64,000 nt of DNA from Salsuginibacillus kocurii DSM 18087. Lineage in GTDB: Bacteria; Bacillota; Bacilli; Bacillales; Marinococcaceae. Within the stretch, counting starts at the first letter, position 1, and every line of letters starts with the position of its first letter. The position numbers and the translations under genes were made by a program. Below, piece after piece: positions 9,486 to 17,692 of this stretch. The stretch lies in contig NZ_KB898625.1 of assembly GCF_000377705.1 (NCBI RefSeq), positions 186,001 to 250,000 of the forward strand. The letters are read 5' to 3'. The notes beneath the pieces were generated by a model. It did not search any database. It worked only from the letters and a program-made list of their open reading frames with translations, and was not told the DNA's origin.

Positions 9486-9557
9486 TTATTCTCCCATCGG
9501 CCACAAGGCGTCTTCGACGTCAGGACGTTCTTCCGCTTTAATATAAGTGTATTCCAC
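9486..9557 (-). pseudogene. 3' relic of a thiY-like substrate-binding protein gene
   Basis: About 24 codons of the C-terminus of an NMT1/ThiY-like binding protein. They end in EERPDVEDALWPMGE plus TAA, against EERPDVEDALWPVGE in the intact gene at 15.8-16.8 kb. Upstream of this the frame meets a stop (just beyond 9557), so no gene remains. Over 46 bp (9488-9533 against 15796-15841) only four bases differ. Three are synonymous third-position changes and one is the Met/Val change, so both copies once evolved as coding sequence. It marks the left edge of the CRISPR-Cas locus. Confidence 0.8.
9488..9533 (-). repeat. left copy of 46-bp direct repeat flanking the CRISPR-Cas locus
   Basis: Matches 15796-15841 at 42 of 46 positions in the same orientation. 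The two copies bracket the 6.2-kb CRISPR-Cas locus as attachment-site-like direct repeats built from the end of a thiY gene. Confidence 0.8.
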
Positions 9558-9697
9558 TATGAATCCTTTTTAACATTTATACTTTTGTTTTTAAGAAGAA
9601 GCTTTTAAAATATTTTTATCATTACCTCATATGAAATTATAGCTTTAGTATTTACGTGTATTGGGGTATTGATGCCCGGACCTCCTTACTTTACACT

Positions 9698-10856
9698 ATC
9701 ACATCTGCATCTAATCCGTTGCTGTGATATGATGCGGTAAGTCATTCGAAGAGAGAGCGGAAAGTCATATCTCCATCTAATCCATTGCTGTGATATGATG
9801 CTGCTGTGCGACTTACATATCGCGATAGAGTCATATCTCCATCTAATCCATTGCTGTGATATGATTCCGGCCACGCCAACCTTCATGAACGCAGGGTCAT
9901 ATCTCCATCTAATCCATTGCTGTGATATGATACTCGTCCACCACCCGAATGACTAGACGAAGTCATATCTCCATCTAATCCATTGCTGTGATATGATCCA
10001 ACTACGATTACGGCTACCGTGAAGCGGGTCATATCTCCATCTAATCCATTGCTGTGATATGATGGGGATAAAGGGGGCTAATTGATGAAGGAAGTCATAT
10101 CTCCATCTAATCCATTGCTGTGATATGATCTGTTGCATTTTTTCAATCTTGGTTACTACGTCATATCTCCATCTAATCCATTGCTGTGATATGATCGACC
10201 ATAATGTGTAAGTTTAATCGCGACAGTCATATCTCCATCTAATCCATTGCTGTGATATGATGGCTTCTCGTACCAAATCGTCGACAGCGAAGTCATATCT
10301 CCATCTAATCCATTGCTGTGATATGATTTTGAGGTTGTGTCGGCTGTGGTTGCGGTTGTCATATCTCCATCTAATCCATTGCTGTGATATGATTTTATCC
10401 TCTTCTTCAATAGTGCAAGTTAAGTCATATCTCCATCTAATCCATTGCTGTGATATGATCAGCTCCTGTACTTTGTTTTAAACATTACGGTCATATCTCC
10501 ATCTAATCCATTGCTGTGATATGATTCAATGTGAAACAAAGTCACTGCCGGATCGGTCATATCTCCATCTAATCCATTGCTGTGATATGATTTTCCTTGG
10601 TGAACCTCTTCCCAGTTTTTATGTCATATCTCCATCTAATCCATTGCTGTGATATGATCGCGCGGAACACATTGACGGAGGCATTAGCGTCATATCTCCA
10701 TCTAATCCATTGCTGTGATATGATGAAAACGTTAAAAGGGTGAGGTGGATGTCTGTCATATCTCCATCTAATCCATTGCTGTGATATGATTGACAGATGA
10801 AAACTTTGTCAACGCGGCGAGTCATATCTCCATCTAATCCATTGCTGTGATATGAT
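9698..10856 (+). CRISPR. type II-C CRISPR array: 18 repeats, 17 spacers
   Basis: Eighteen 36-bp repeats begin at 9698, 9764, 9830, 9896, 9962, 10028, 10094, 10160, 10226, 10292, 10358, 10424, 10490, 10556, 10623, 10689, 10755 and 10821. Repeats start GTCATATCTCC and end GCTGTGATATGAT. All spacers are 30 bp except the one at 10592-10622 (31 bp). The first repeat (9698-9733) carries four substitutions and is the degenerate end; the other seventeen look identical. Complementarity to the tracrRNA anti-repeat and the downstream terminator show that pre-crRNA is read on the plus strand, toward cas2. Each repeat ends in an extended -10 element (TGATATGAT), so each spacer can have its own promoter, as known for Neisseria type II-C arrays. 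Confidence 0.98.
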
Positions 10857-10867
10857 ACGTCCACCAT

Positions 10868-10899
10868 AAAGCCTGACACGACAAGTGTTTAGGCTTTTT
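10868..10899 (+). terminator. Rho-independent terminator of the CRISPR transcript
   Basis: AAAGCCT plus ACAC pair with GTGT plus AGGCTTT around a short loop, followed by T residues. The hairpin begins 12 bases after the last repeat and supports plus-strand reading of the array. Confidence 0.75.
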
Positions 10900-11044
10900 G
10901 ATTTAAGAAAAAACTGTTGGTCGTGAGTGAAAAACTCTTATTATCTTTAAAAAAATGACGTTACTCTGCTTCCTTACTATTAGTATCTCCATTTTCACTT
11001 ATAAATAATCAAATTTTCATTATTTCCTTCCATGGTTTTTTTAT
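10900..11044. promoter_or_regulatory. AT-rich leader-like region between array and cas2
   Basis: A 145-bp very AT-rich stretch next to the non-degenerate end of the array and the cas genes. Because the degenerate repeat is at the opposite end, spacer acquisition most likely occurs at this side. The leader would then lie at the 3' end of the pre-crRNA, an arrangement described for type II-C loci. Confidence 0.5.
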
Positions 11045-11365
11045 TCAAAATAATGTTAGTTGATTAACTTCTAAAAATTCCTCATTTGTTGTTTTTTCTC
11101 CTAATAGTATCTTCATGTTAGCGTATTGTTTTTCTGTTACAGGAAGAGCTCGAACCGATCCTTTTGCTGGAAGGTTTTTCTTCACTTGGGTTAAGCGCTT
11201 TTGTACCATTTCATGATTATTACAAATTCGACTGTATACAGACCACTGAAGCATGTCATACCCATCATTCAACAAGTATTTCCTGAAATGTAGATAGTCT
11301 TTTTTATTTTTCGCCGTCTTAGTTGGCAAGTCAAAAAATAATATAATTCTCATATGCTGCCTCAT
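11045..11365 (-). CDS. cas2: CRISPR-associated endoribonuclease/adaptation protein Cas2
   Basis: A 106-residue Cas2 of the type II form. The first beta strand RIILFFDLP contains the conserved aspartate, followed by the FRKYLLNDGYDMLQWSVYSR segment typical of Cas2. It forms the Cas1-Cas2 integrase that inserts new spacers. Its ATG overlaps the cas1 stop codon by four bases (ATGA), so the two are translationally coupled. It is the last gene of a leftward cas9-cas1-cas2 operon and ends about 190 bp from the array. There is an alternative ATG five codons in. Confidence 0.95.
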   Translation of the reverse strand: MRQHMRIILFFDLPTKTAKNKKDYLHFRKYLLNDGYDMLQWSVYSRICNNHEMVQKRLTQVKKNLPAKGSVRALPVTEKQYANMKILLGEKTTNEEFLEVNQLTLF

Positions 11366-12255
11366 ATTGCTTCATTCACAGTAATACGAGGTATAGTAAG
11401 AAGCTTCAAATACGAAATATCATTTTGACGACAAACTGCTACAAAACTTTTCACCATTTCATCAGCAGCAGATGATGCTACGTACATTGCTCCATTAATT
11501 TCAACCTCTTTGTTTAATAAGTTAACAATACTAGCTCTTGTATTAACATCCCAATTGTTCGGGGGAAGCTCAACAATATGCATATCAACTAATGGTCGTA
11601 AAACTTCCATAAAGTCATCTGCTAAATTAAATGGATTTGTTTGACTATCATGGTGGATGCCTAAGCAAGGGGTAAACCCGTAAGCTACTAATGAGCGCGC
11701 TATTGTACTTCTCATGATTGAATATCCATAATTCAACAATCGGTTTCTGCTATCATTTGCTCGCCTAGTAAAACTAGAACCAAATAATTGTGGAAAATAT
11801 ATTTTTGCTGCGTAACCTTCACGATTAGATGTATCACCAGATTCTACTTGTCTGGCTATAGACAAAAGCTTAGAACTTTCTTCGCATCCATGACTATCGA
11901 GACAATTAGCTTGATTCATTATTTTTTGTTTCACAATTTGTTGCCATAGCCTCTTTTTCAAAGGTTTTGATAAAGATTGTTGCATATTTAAGACAGTCAA
12001 TTGTCTCGAATGCTGATGATAAGAGGTAAAAATCCCATCTGGTAATTTTTTGTTGTCGCAGCTAATTAAAGCAATCCGATTCGAAGCACAAGCAGATAAT
12101 ACACTTTGAGTAATGATAGTTTGCTTATGTTCTAATGTAATAGTGGAAATATCTTGTAAGGGAACAGTGACTTCTACATCTTGTTTGATAACTAATTGTT
12201 GTTGTTTGATAGAAAGTTTTATTGGCTGAGTAATCATAATATGGCGCCATCCCAT
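11362..12255 (-). CDS. cas1: type II CRISPR-associated integrase Cas1
   Basis: A 297-residue Cas1. It begins MGWRHIMITQ, the usual type II start. It carries the metal-binding catalytic set: Glu146 in REGYAAKIYF, His202 in GIHHDSQTNPFNLADDFMEVLRP and Glu217 in the same segment. With Cas2 it captures and integrates spacers. I start at ATG 12255, eight bases after AGAGGAG; a GTG three codons upstream overlaps that ribosome site and is rejected. The gene follows cas9 after an 81-bp gap containing a hairpin. No csn2 or cas4 is present, consistent with subtype II-C. Confidence 0.95.
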   Translation of the reverse strand: MGWRHIMITQPIKLSIKQQQLVIKQDVEVTVPLQDISTITLEHKQTIITQSVLSACASNRIALISCDNKKLPDGIFTSYHQHSRQLTVLNMQQSLSKPLKKRLWQQIVKQKIMNQANCLDSHGCEESSKLLSIARQVESGDTSNREGYAAKIYFPQLFGSSFTRRANDSRNRLLNYGYSIMRSTIARSLVAYGFTPCLGIHHDSQTNPFNLADDFMEVLRPLVDMHIVELPPNNWDVNTRASIVNLLNKEVEINGAMYVASSAADEMVKSFVAVCRQNDISYLKLLTIPRITVNEAI

Positions 12256-12312
12256 TCTTATCACTCCTCTTAATTCTTCAATAATAGGATGAACAAAACT
12301 TTCATTAAATAA

Positions 12313-12345
12313 ACACAGTAAGAGGGTTTAACCCACTCACTGTGT
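12313..12345. other. hairpin at the cas9-cas1 junction
   Basis: ACACAGT (12313-12319) pairs with ACTGTGT (12339-12345), enclosing the palindrome GGGTTTAACCC (12324-12334). It overlaps the last codons and stop of cas9. The downstream tract on the minus strand is only weakly T-rich, so it may act as a partial terminator or an mRNA stability element that lowers cas1-cas2 relative to cas9. Confidence 0.5.
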
Positions 12346-15300
12346 GTGCTTTTTTATCTTATAGTTTGAAAATGTGTTTCTAGAATCTTGCACAACACCT
12401 TTTATTTTACCGAGAACATTCATTTCGTACTTTTCTAACAAAGTGATAGAATTTACACCAATTTCAATATATTCTTGGTGAGGTATATTACACTCAATAA
12501 CTTTTATAACATTTTTACCAATATTTAATGAAGAAAAATAATAAAAACGATCTACCCCTTTTTTTGTCACTACTCGAATCAGTTCATAAGGATATATACT
12601 AGCACTAAAATGGTAATCTTCAGTTATCTTTGGCCATTGCTGATAACCTTTTCCGCCGACTACATATTTATCAGGCAAAACAGGTTCTATTGTATCCCAT
12701 GTATAAATAGGAACCATCACATACTTCTTATCTTTTTGAAAAAAATCTATTCTTACAAGGTCGCCATTTTCTGCAATACCGCCGTTTACTTGTCTCATCA
12801 TTGTTTTTTGTTCTTTAATCACTTTTACCCGTTTAATTTCATTTCCGTTTCCTTTTTTACTAGGTTTGTACAAAGGCTTTTCAAATGCTATATTCGAGTC
12901 TCCATTATTTTCTAAGAGGCGTTGTTTAATAACTTCGTAAGTGGCGGGGTCTGATTCTTTATTAAACATTTTAAAATCGCCATTCTCATCAAACTTAATC
13001 TCATTAAGAGGAACTTTTTGTACCATTAGTACTTTTCCTTTTTCATCATATCCGCCAAAAGTAGAAATCGTTTCTTTATGAACCGCTCCAGTTATAGAAC
13101 GCCTTGGCATTCTTGAAACGAGCATATACTCTGTTTGTTCTTGATCACCCTCGAGTGCTTCTTTAACCTGTTCGGGCACAGCAACTAACGACAACCTGTG
13201 CAAGATGTCATTTCGAAATGTTTTCCAAGGCAAGGGGAAGTAAATATTAGACTCTGCTCTACTCTCTTCTTTTAAACGGTAATAACGTATCACGTCTTGA
13301 ATAATTTTTGTATCAGTACAAGCGACAACTACCGCATCAAGGGCATGGTGAAGATGAGTATCTTGTCGATGTTTTACTAGGCCCCACCTTTTTCTTAAAT
13401 GAGAAGTGATTTTTCCAGCAACCGTTTCAACTCTTTTTTTGTCTTTCTTTTTTTCAGAGACTTTAAACTTCAAATGTTCTTCTAAATAATTTTTAAAATA
13501 ACGGCTGGCATACCTGGTATCATTTAAATGACGTTCTTTTATTAACTGTTCTTCTTCTTCATTCAATCTCTTTTTTGTCAAATTAGTTCTTTTTCTCTTA
13601 GAAAAGTCACATGAATTTACAAATCCTATAAATTCATTCCATCTATCAATGTCTCCATCAAAATATTCAACAGGTAAACGGTCTCCTTTAATACGATTTT
13701 GGTCACTATAGACCAAAACTTTATTGCTGTATGAATCATCAAATGATTTAGAATAAGGAATGATGTGATCAACATCTAACATGGGAGCCCGATTTCGTTC
13801 TGCTTTTAATTCTGCAAAAAATTCCTCTGCTGGGATAGGTTTCAATGAATACATACAGTGGCCTCTTTGTTCAGACCATAGCTTATATTTAACAATATCA
13901 TGGCCTGTTGGATTAAGAATGCCATTTTCACTAAGAATTTTTACGGCTCCCTCATTTCGTTTCCGATTTTTTTCATACTGATTTGATATCTTTTTCCGCT
14001 CATCATTATCTTTTGATAACTCTCTCGCTAATTCTACATGAATAGATTGTGGTTGCTCCTCCATCTCTTTAATAATTGCATTTACTACTTTCCTCGATTG
14101 AGTAAGCGAGCGCATAACCACAGGATTTCGAATATCATCAGGAATCACTTTTAAAAACTTAGATTTGCCTTCTTTCTTAAAGCCTGTCGTATTAAATCCT
14201 GCTTGTTGAGCCGCTTCAATATAGGTCATTCCTTCTTCCATAAACGGAAGAATAGCTTGAATCCCTTTCTGGCTTAAATGTCCAAAGGTCGAATATGATT
14301 GTAGTAACAAAGTTTGAATAAACTTTTCTTCAAAGACACGTTTGGCAAGATTCTCTGGGTTTCTTAAATATAGCCTGATGTCATGGTCTGTCTTATAAAC
14401 GGTTAAAGCGTACCCGACAGCATCATAATCAGCAGGGCCATATTCCTCTTTATGCTCATCACAAACTTTTTTTATTTTATAATAAGAATCCAGATTAACA
14501 AACGGAATATCTTCATTTTTAGTTATTGATTTCTCAGTATCATATACAACGTCATGAAATGTTTCTTCCTCCGCTATCTCTATTATCTTGCGAATATCCT
14601 TATACTTCACTTTTGGCGGGGTCTTTTTTATATTTGACCGATTAAACAAACTGTTTATGACATGAGAACGCTCTTCCTGTGTCAGTTTTCTTACAGAGGG
14701 TTTAAGGCGAATACGGTTCAACTTATCTAGCACCATAAAATATTGAAACGTATATGTAGCTTTTGGAAACCGTTTTTCATTCTCCAATAATGAACATTGC
14801 CCTACTTTATTTAGTATTGAATTTCCACTCGTAAAGGGTAACTGATGTCCCCATATGTTTAAATAATGCTCTTCTAACTCATTGCTGGCATATGGAGAAT
14901 TTAATTCTCTTTGCTGTTTAAACAGGAAACGAATTTCCTCTTCTAATTGATGTCTTGTTACATTAAATTTGTATTCATTTTCTTGGTTATGAAATCGACC
15001 TTCAAAATGAGGATCTTCAACCCACATTTCCCCCACGGTTCGATACCTTTTTAACCGTTCAGTATTTTCATTAATAGATGATAAAACCACTTTTCCTTCT
15101 TTCGTAGATTCTTCTGCTTTACGATTAGACTTATAACCTCGTTTTTGGGCAAGGTGGATTAAAAGGCGAGCCCATTCTTCCCGTCCTAAAAGCCGGTCCA
15201 AAGCTTCAACTCGCAAAGACCACACATCAATTAATGTAGGTGATTGAAAGAGTTTTTCTAATTCTTTTTCATTAACTACATCTTGATTAATTAACAAATT

Positions 15301-15546
15301 ACGTATGGCCTTTTTTCGGTTAGCTCGTCTTTTCAAGCGACGTCGAGTACTCCGTGCAAGACGCCTCGGAAAAGCGAGGGACGCTCCTGTCTTTGGAACT
15401 TCAGCCTTATCAAACATACGAACTCCTGCATCAATCAAATTAACCGTTTCGTATTGTTCACCATTGAACTCTAATTCTACTATAGACCAGCCTACAGAAT
15501 TCGTTCCGATATCAAGACCGATCCTATAGTCTATCGTGTCACTCAT
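12337..15546 (-). CDS. cas9: type II-C Cas9 endonuclease, 1069 aa
   Basis: RNA-guided double-strand DNA endonuclease. RuvC-I begins RIGLDIGTNSVGW with Asp12. An arginine-rich bridge helix follows at about 61-85. RuvC-II has Glu505 in SIHVELARE. A GHCMYS motif precedes the HNH domain, which has DVDHIIPYSK with His594 and SNKVLVYSDQNRIKG. RuvC-III has HLHHALDAVV with His734 and Asp737. All catalytic residues are intact. The length is typical of compact II-C enzymes such as GeoCas9. The ATG at 15546 follows AAGGAG by about ten bases. It lies directly downstream of the tracrRNA terminator and heads the cas9-cas1-cas2 operon. The PAM cannot be read from sequence. Confidence 0.98.
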   Translation of the reverse strand: MSDTIDYRIGLDIGTNSVGWSIVELEFNGEQYETVNLIDAGVRMFDKAEVPKTGASLAFPRRLARSTRRRLKRRANRKKAIRNLLINQDVVNEKELEKLFQSPTLIDVWSLRVEALDRLLGREEWARLLIHLAQKRGYKSNRKAEESTKEGKVVLSSINENTERLKRYRTVGEMWVEDPHFEGRFHNQENEYKFNVTRHQLEEEIRFLFKQQRELNSPYASNELEEHYLNIWGHQLPFTSGNSILNKVGQCSLLENEKRFPKATYTFQYFMVLDKLNRIRLKPSVRKLTQEERSHVINSLFNRSNIKKTPPKVKYKDIRKIIEIAEEETFHDVVYDTEKSITKNEDIPFVNLDSYYKIKKVCDEHKEEYGPADYDAVGYALTVYKTDHDIRLYLRNPENLAKRVFEEKFIQTLLLQSYSTFGHLSQKGIQAILPFMEEGMTYIEAAQQAGFNTTGFKKEGKSKFLKVIPDDIRNPVVMRSLTQSRKVVNAIIKEMEEQPQSIHVELARELSKDNDERKKISNQYEKNRKRNEGAVKILSENGILNPTGHDIVKYKLWSEQRGHCMYSLKPIPAEEFFAELKAERNRAPMLDVDHIIPYSKSFDDSYSNKVLVYSDQNRIKGDRLPVEYFDGDIDRWNEFIGFVNSCDFSKRKRTNLTKKRLNEEEEQLIKERHLNDTRYASRYFKNYLEEHLKFKVSEKKKDKKRVETVAGKITSHLRKRWGLVKHRQDTHLHHALDAVVVACTDTKIIQDVIRYYRLKEESRAESNIYFPLPWKTFRNDILHRLSLVAVPEQVKEALEGDQEQTEYMLVSRMPRRSITGAVHKETISTFGGYDEKGKVLMVQKVPLNEIKFDENGDFKMFNKESDPATYEVIKQRLLENNGDSNIAFEKPLYKPSKKGNGNEIKRVKVIKEQKTMMRQVNGGIAENGDLVRIDFFQKDKKYVMVPIYTWDTIEPVLPDKYVVGGKGYQQWPKITEDYHFSASIYPYELIRVVTKKGVDRFYYFSSLNIGKNVIKVIECNIPHQEYIEIGVNSITLLEKYEMNVLGKIKGVVQDSRNTFSNYKIKKHTQ

Positions 15547-15570
15547 AATGTTTCATCTCCTTAATTTAAT

Positions 15571-15733
15571 AAAAAAACCCCAGTAGTCGATTAACGTCGA
15601 TCACTGGGGTCTTGTAAAGCCTTATGTAAGTGGGGAGACACTCACCTTTAAAGTGAGCAGGCGATCCCCAACGCCACGGCTGCTTTCAAGCAACCTTATC
15701 ATATCAACATCTAATCCATTGCTGTAATATGAT
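15571..15733 (-). ncRNA. tracrRNA
   Basis: Read on the minus strand it starts with a 36-base anti-repeat (15733-15698). This is complementary to the CRISPR repeat except for two G-U-type positions near its ends and a two-base mismatch near the spacer-proximal side. Next comes a GGTTGC/GCAGCC hairpin, then a long stem with GGGGA/TCCCC outside and CTCAC/GTGAG inside. A terminator hairpin follows (CCCCAGT with ACTGGGG, inner TCGA pairs) and ends in seven T at 15571-15577. A consensus promoter sits immediately upstream. The expected RNA is about 160 nt. Confidence 0.95.
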
Positions 15734-15739
15734 ACCTTT

Positions 15740-15768
15740 ATATTACATTAAATGTTTAAAGTTGTCAA
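15740..15768 (-). promoter_or_regulatory. sigma-A promoter of the tracrRNA
   Basis: On the minus strand TTGACA (15768-15763) and TAATAT (15745-15740) are separated by exactly 17 bases. The predicted start falls about seven bases on, at the first base of the anti-repeat (near 15733). It is only about 25 bp from the thiY stop codon. Confidence 0.9.
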
Positions 15769-15793
15769 AAGAAAAATAATTTGGTGATAAATT

Positions 15794-16780
15794 CTATTCC
15801 CCCACCGGCCACAAGGCGTCTTCGACGTCGGGGCGTTCTTCTACCAGGCCGGCTTCATAAACCCAGTCGACGACGCTTTCACTTTCTTCCAGCGAGGTCT
15901 CGCCGAACGCGCGCTCCTGAGTCTCCATGCGTTCCAGCAAAATCTCCATACTCTCTTCTTCGACTTCTTCATTTAACGGAAATTCCTCTTCTTCTTCGTG
16001 CTGAAATAACAGATCCAAGCCGTATTCCGGGTCATCACGAACGACTTCATAACCGCGCGATGCTGCTGCCCAAAAGCGCTCGAACACTTCCTCCTTTTCA
16101 GCAATTTCATTTTCATTTGCGATCAGCACGAGTTCATCATAGTTCGGCACACCTTTATCCCCCGGATTCATGTAGGAAATGTCATGACCTTCCTGCTCAA
16201 GCAACGGATATTCATGATTAATATAAGCCCCTACGATCGCATCGACATTTCCAGAAACGAGCGCCGGGCCAATGTCAAAGCCTACGTCTGTTAAGGTGAT
16301 ATCATCCATCGTCAAGTCGGCTTCGGCCAGCACGCGCTCCACAATTGGCTCATTCGTCGGCCCGCCCGGATATCCAATCGTTTTCCCTTCCAAATCGGCC
16401 GGTTCATCAATCCCGCTTTCTTCCAAGGACATTATGTGATTTAAGGGCGACTGCACGATCGTGGCAATGGAGACGACCGGAAGCCCTTCGTCCCGGCTCA
16501 TCAGCACCGTCGGCTCATACGACATCGCCATATCCACTTCGCCCGCCCCGGTCAAATTAATCGGGTCGGTCGGATTGGCCGGAAACTGAATGTCTAATTC
16601 TATATTTTCCTCCTCAAAAAATCCTTCCTCCTGCGCCGCGTACAAATAGCTATGTACCGCGTTTGGATACCAGTCCAGCATCAGCGACAGCTCATCCGCC
16701 TCGTCACCTTCTGTTTCTTCCGCGCCGCATGCACTTAGCACGGCGAGACTTAAAGCGATGCCTATTCCTTTTTTCCACAT
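15794..16780 (-). CDS. thiY: ThiY-like ABC transporter substrate-binding lipoprotein (NMT1/THI5 family)
   Basis: A 328-residue binding protein for a pyrimidine precursor of thiamine such as formylaminopyrimidine. A lipoprotein signal peptide with lipobox LSAC puts the anchoring cysteine at 18. The mature part begins with an acidic linker and LSLMLDWYPNAVHSYLYAAQEEGFF, the NMT1/THI5 signature region. It is the last gene of a TPP-riboswitch-controlled operon (deformylase, ThiZ, ThiX, ThiY). Its C-terminal codons are duplicated at 9.5 kb. The gene is noticeably GC-rich relative to the adjoining cas operon. The ATG at 16780 follows GGAGG. Confidence 0.88.
   Translation of the reverse strand: MWKKGIGIALSLAVLSACGAEETEGDEADELSLMLDWYPNAVHSYLYAAQEEGFFEEENIELDIQFPANPTDPINLTGAGEVDMAMSYEPTVLMSRDEGLPVVSIATIVQSPLNHIMSLEESGIDEPADLEGKTIGYPGGPTNEPIVERVLAEADLTMDDITLTDVGFDIGPALVSGNVDAIVGAYINHEYPLLEQEGHDISYMNPGDKGVPNYDELVLIANENEIAEKEEVFERFWAAASRGYEVVRDDPEYGLDLLFQHEEEEEFPLNEEVEEESMEILLERMETQERAFGETSLEESESVVDWVYEAGLVEERPDVEDALWPVGE
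15796..15841 (-). repeat. right copy of 46-bp direct repeat flanking the CRISPR-Cas locus
   Basis: The 3'-terminal codons of the intact thiY. They match 9488-9533 with four transitions. The intact thiY has no terminator of its own here, whereas the relic copy on the left does, as expected if the CRISPR-Cas block was inserted at the gene's 3' end. Confidence 0.8.
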
Positions 16781-16795
16781 AATGATTCCTCCTTA

Positions 16796-17692
16796 TTATT
16801 TGCGCGGCGGCCGTACAACCAGCCGTTCCGCCACTTTTACTAGCAAAAACAACACAATCCCCGATAGCGACAGCAGCACAATCGGCGCAAACACGCCCGC
16901 GCCGTCAAACTGCGTCATCATCCGGCGCGAGAAATACCCCAATCCGCGATCCGCTCCTAGCCATTCCGCAATCGCCGCCCCGATCACAGCCAGGGTGACA
17001 GCCACTTTCAGTCCGGAAAAGAAAGACGGTAGAGCGGACGGAAGCTGCACCTTCACCAGCCGTTGGAGAGGCGACGCGCCCATGGTTCGCGTCAAGTCAA
17101 GCAGGTCGCTTCTTGTGGACCGAAGGCCGTCGAACGTATTCACCGTAATGGGAAAAAACGTAATCAAAACAGTTACCACGACTTTGCTGGTGACGCTGTA
17201 GCCAAACCAGAGCACAAAAATCGGCGCAAGCGTAATGATCGGTATCGTCTGCGAGGCGACAAGCAATGGAAAGACCGCGCGCTCCAGAGCCGGCACCCCG
17301 GTCATCGCAAGGGCTGTCAGCCAACCGAGAATGATGGAAATGGCAAGGCCAATCAGCACAACGATCAAGGTTGCCGGCAAGTGGACAAACAGCAGCGCTT
17401 CATAGAGCTCGCCGAAGCGGAGAACCACATCCCACGGCGTCGGTAGAATGAAAGGCTGATCATACCACCAGGCAATCCCGGTCCAGAGGAGCAGAAAGAC
17501 TGCAAAGAGCGCGGCCGGGGCAAGCAAAGGTCGGAGACGCGAGGTTTTTTTCTCCTCCTCAGGCGCCTGAGCAGGCGGAGCAGGAGCCGCGTTGGATGGT
17601 TCTGTTTGTTCTTGTTGGAAGCTTTGTTCAGGTTGCTGATCTCCAGTTGTTGATTGAGCAGACTGATCAGTCACTCGGTCATCCAGGCTCAC
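16796..17692 (-). CDS. thiX: ThiX-like ABC transporter permease
   Basis: A 298-residue membrane permease of the BPD (binding-protein-dependent) type that partners ThiY and ThiZ. After a hydrophilic Gln/Pro/Ala-rich N-terminal extension of about 60 residues come six hydrophobic segments. The EAA-like loop reads TMGASPLQRLVKVQLPSALP, which docks the ATPase. The start is the GTG at 17692, preceded by AAGGGGGG and overlapping the thiZ stop as GTGA; an upstream GTG at 17722 has no ribosome site. The unusual extension has no transporter motif and may be low-complexity sequence gained in this lineage. Confidence 0.85.
   Translation of the reverse strand: MSLDDRVTDQSAQSTTGDQQPEQSFQQEQTEPSNAAPAPPAQAPEEEKKTSRLRPLLAPAALFAVFLLLWTGIAWWYDQPFILPTPWDVVLRFGELYEALLFVHLPATLIVVLIGLAISIILGWLTALAMTGVPALERAVFPLLVASQTIPIITLAPIFVLWFGYSVTSKVVVTVLITFFPITVNTFDGLRSTRSDLLDLTRTMGASPLQRLVKVQLPSALPSFFSGLKVAVTLAVIGAAIAEWLGADRGLGYFSRRMMTQFDGAGVFAPIVLLSLSGIVLFLLVKVAERLVVRPPRK

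Noticed and set aside
9686-10879. Several open frames of 60-86 codons on both strands with repeated YHSNGLDGDMT-like or LHLIHCCDMI-like peptides
   Set aside because: They are translations of the CRISPR repeats and change with every spacer; not genes.
15698-15733. A nineteenth CRISPR repeat separated from the array
   Set aside because: Its position behind a consensus promoter and ahead of hairpins and a terminator shows it is the tracrRNA anti-repeat.
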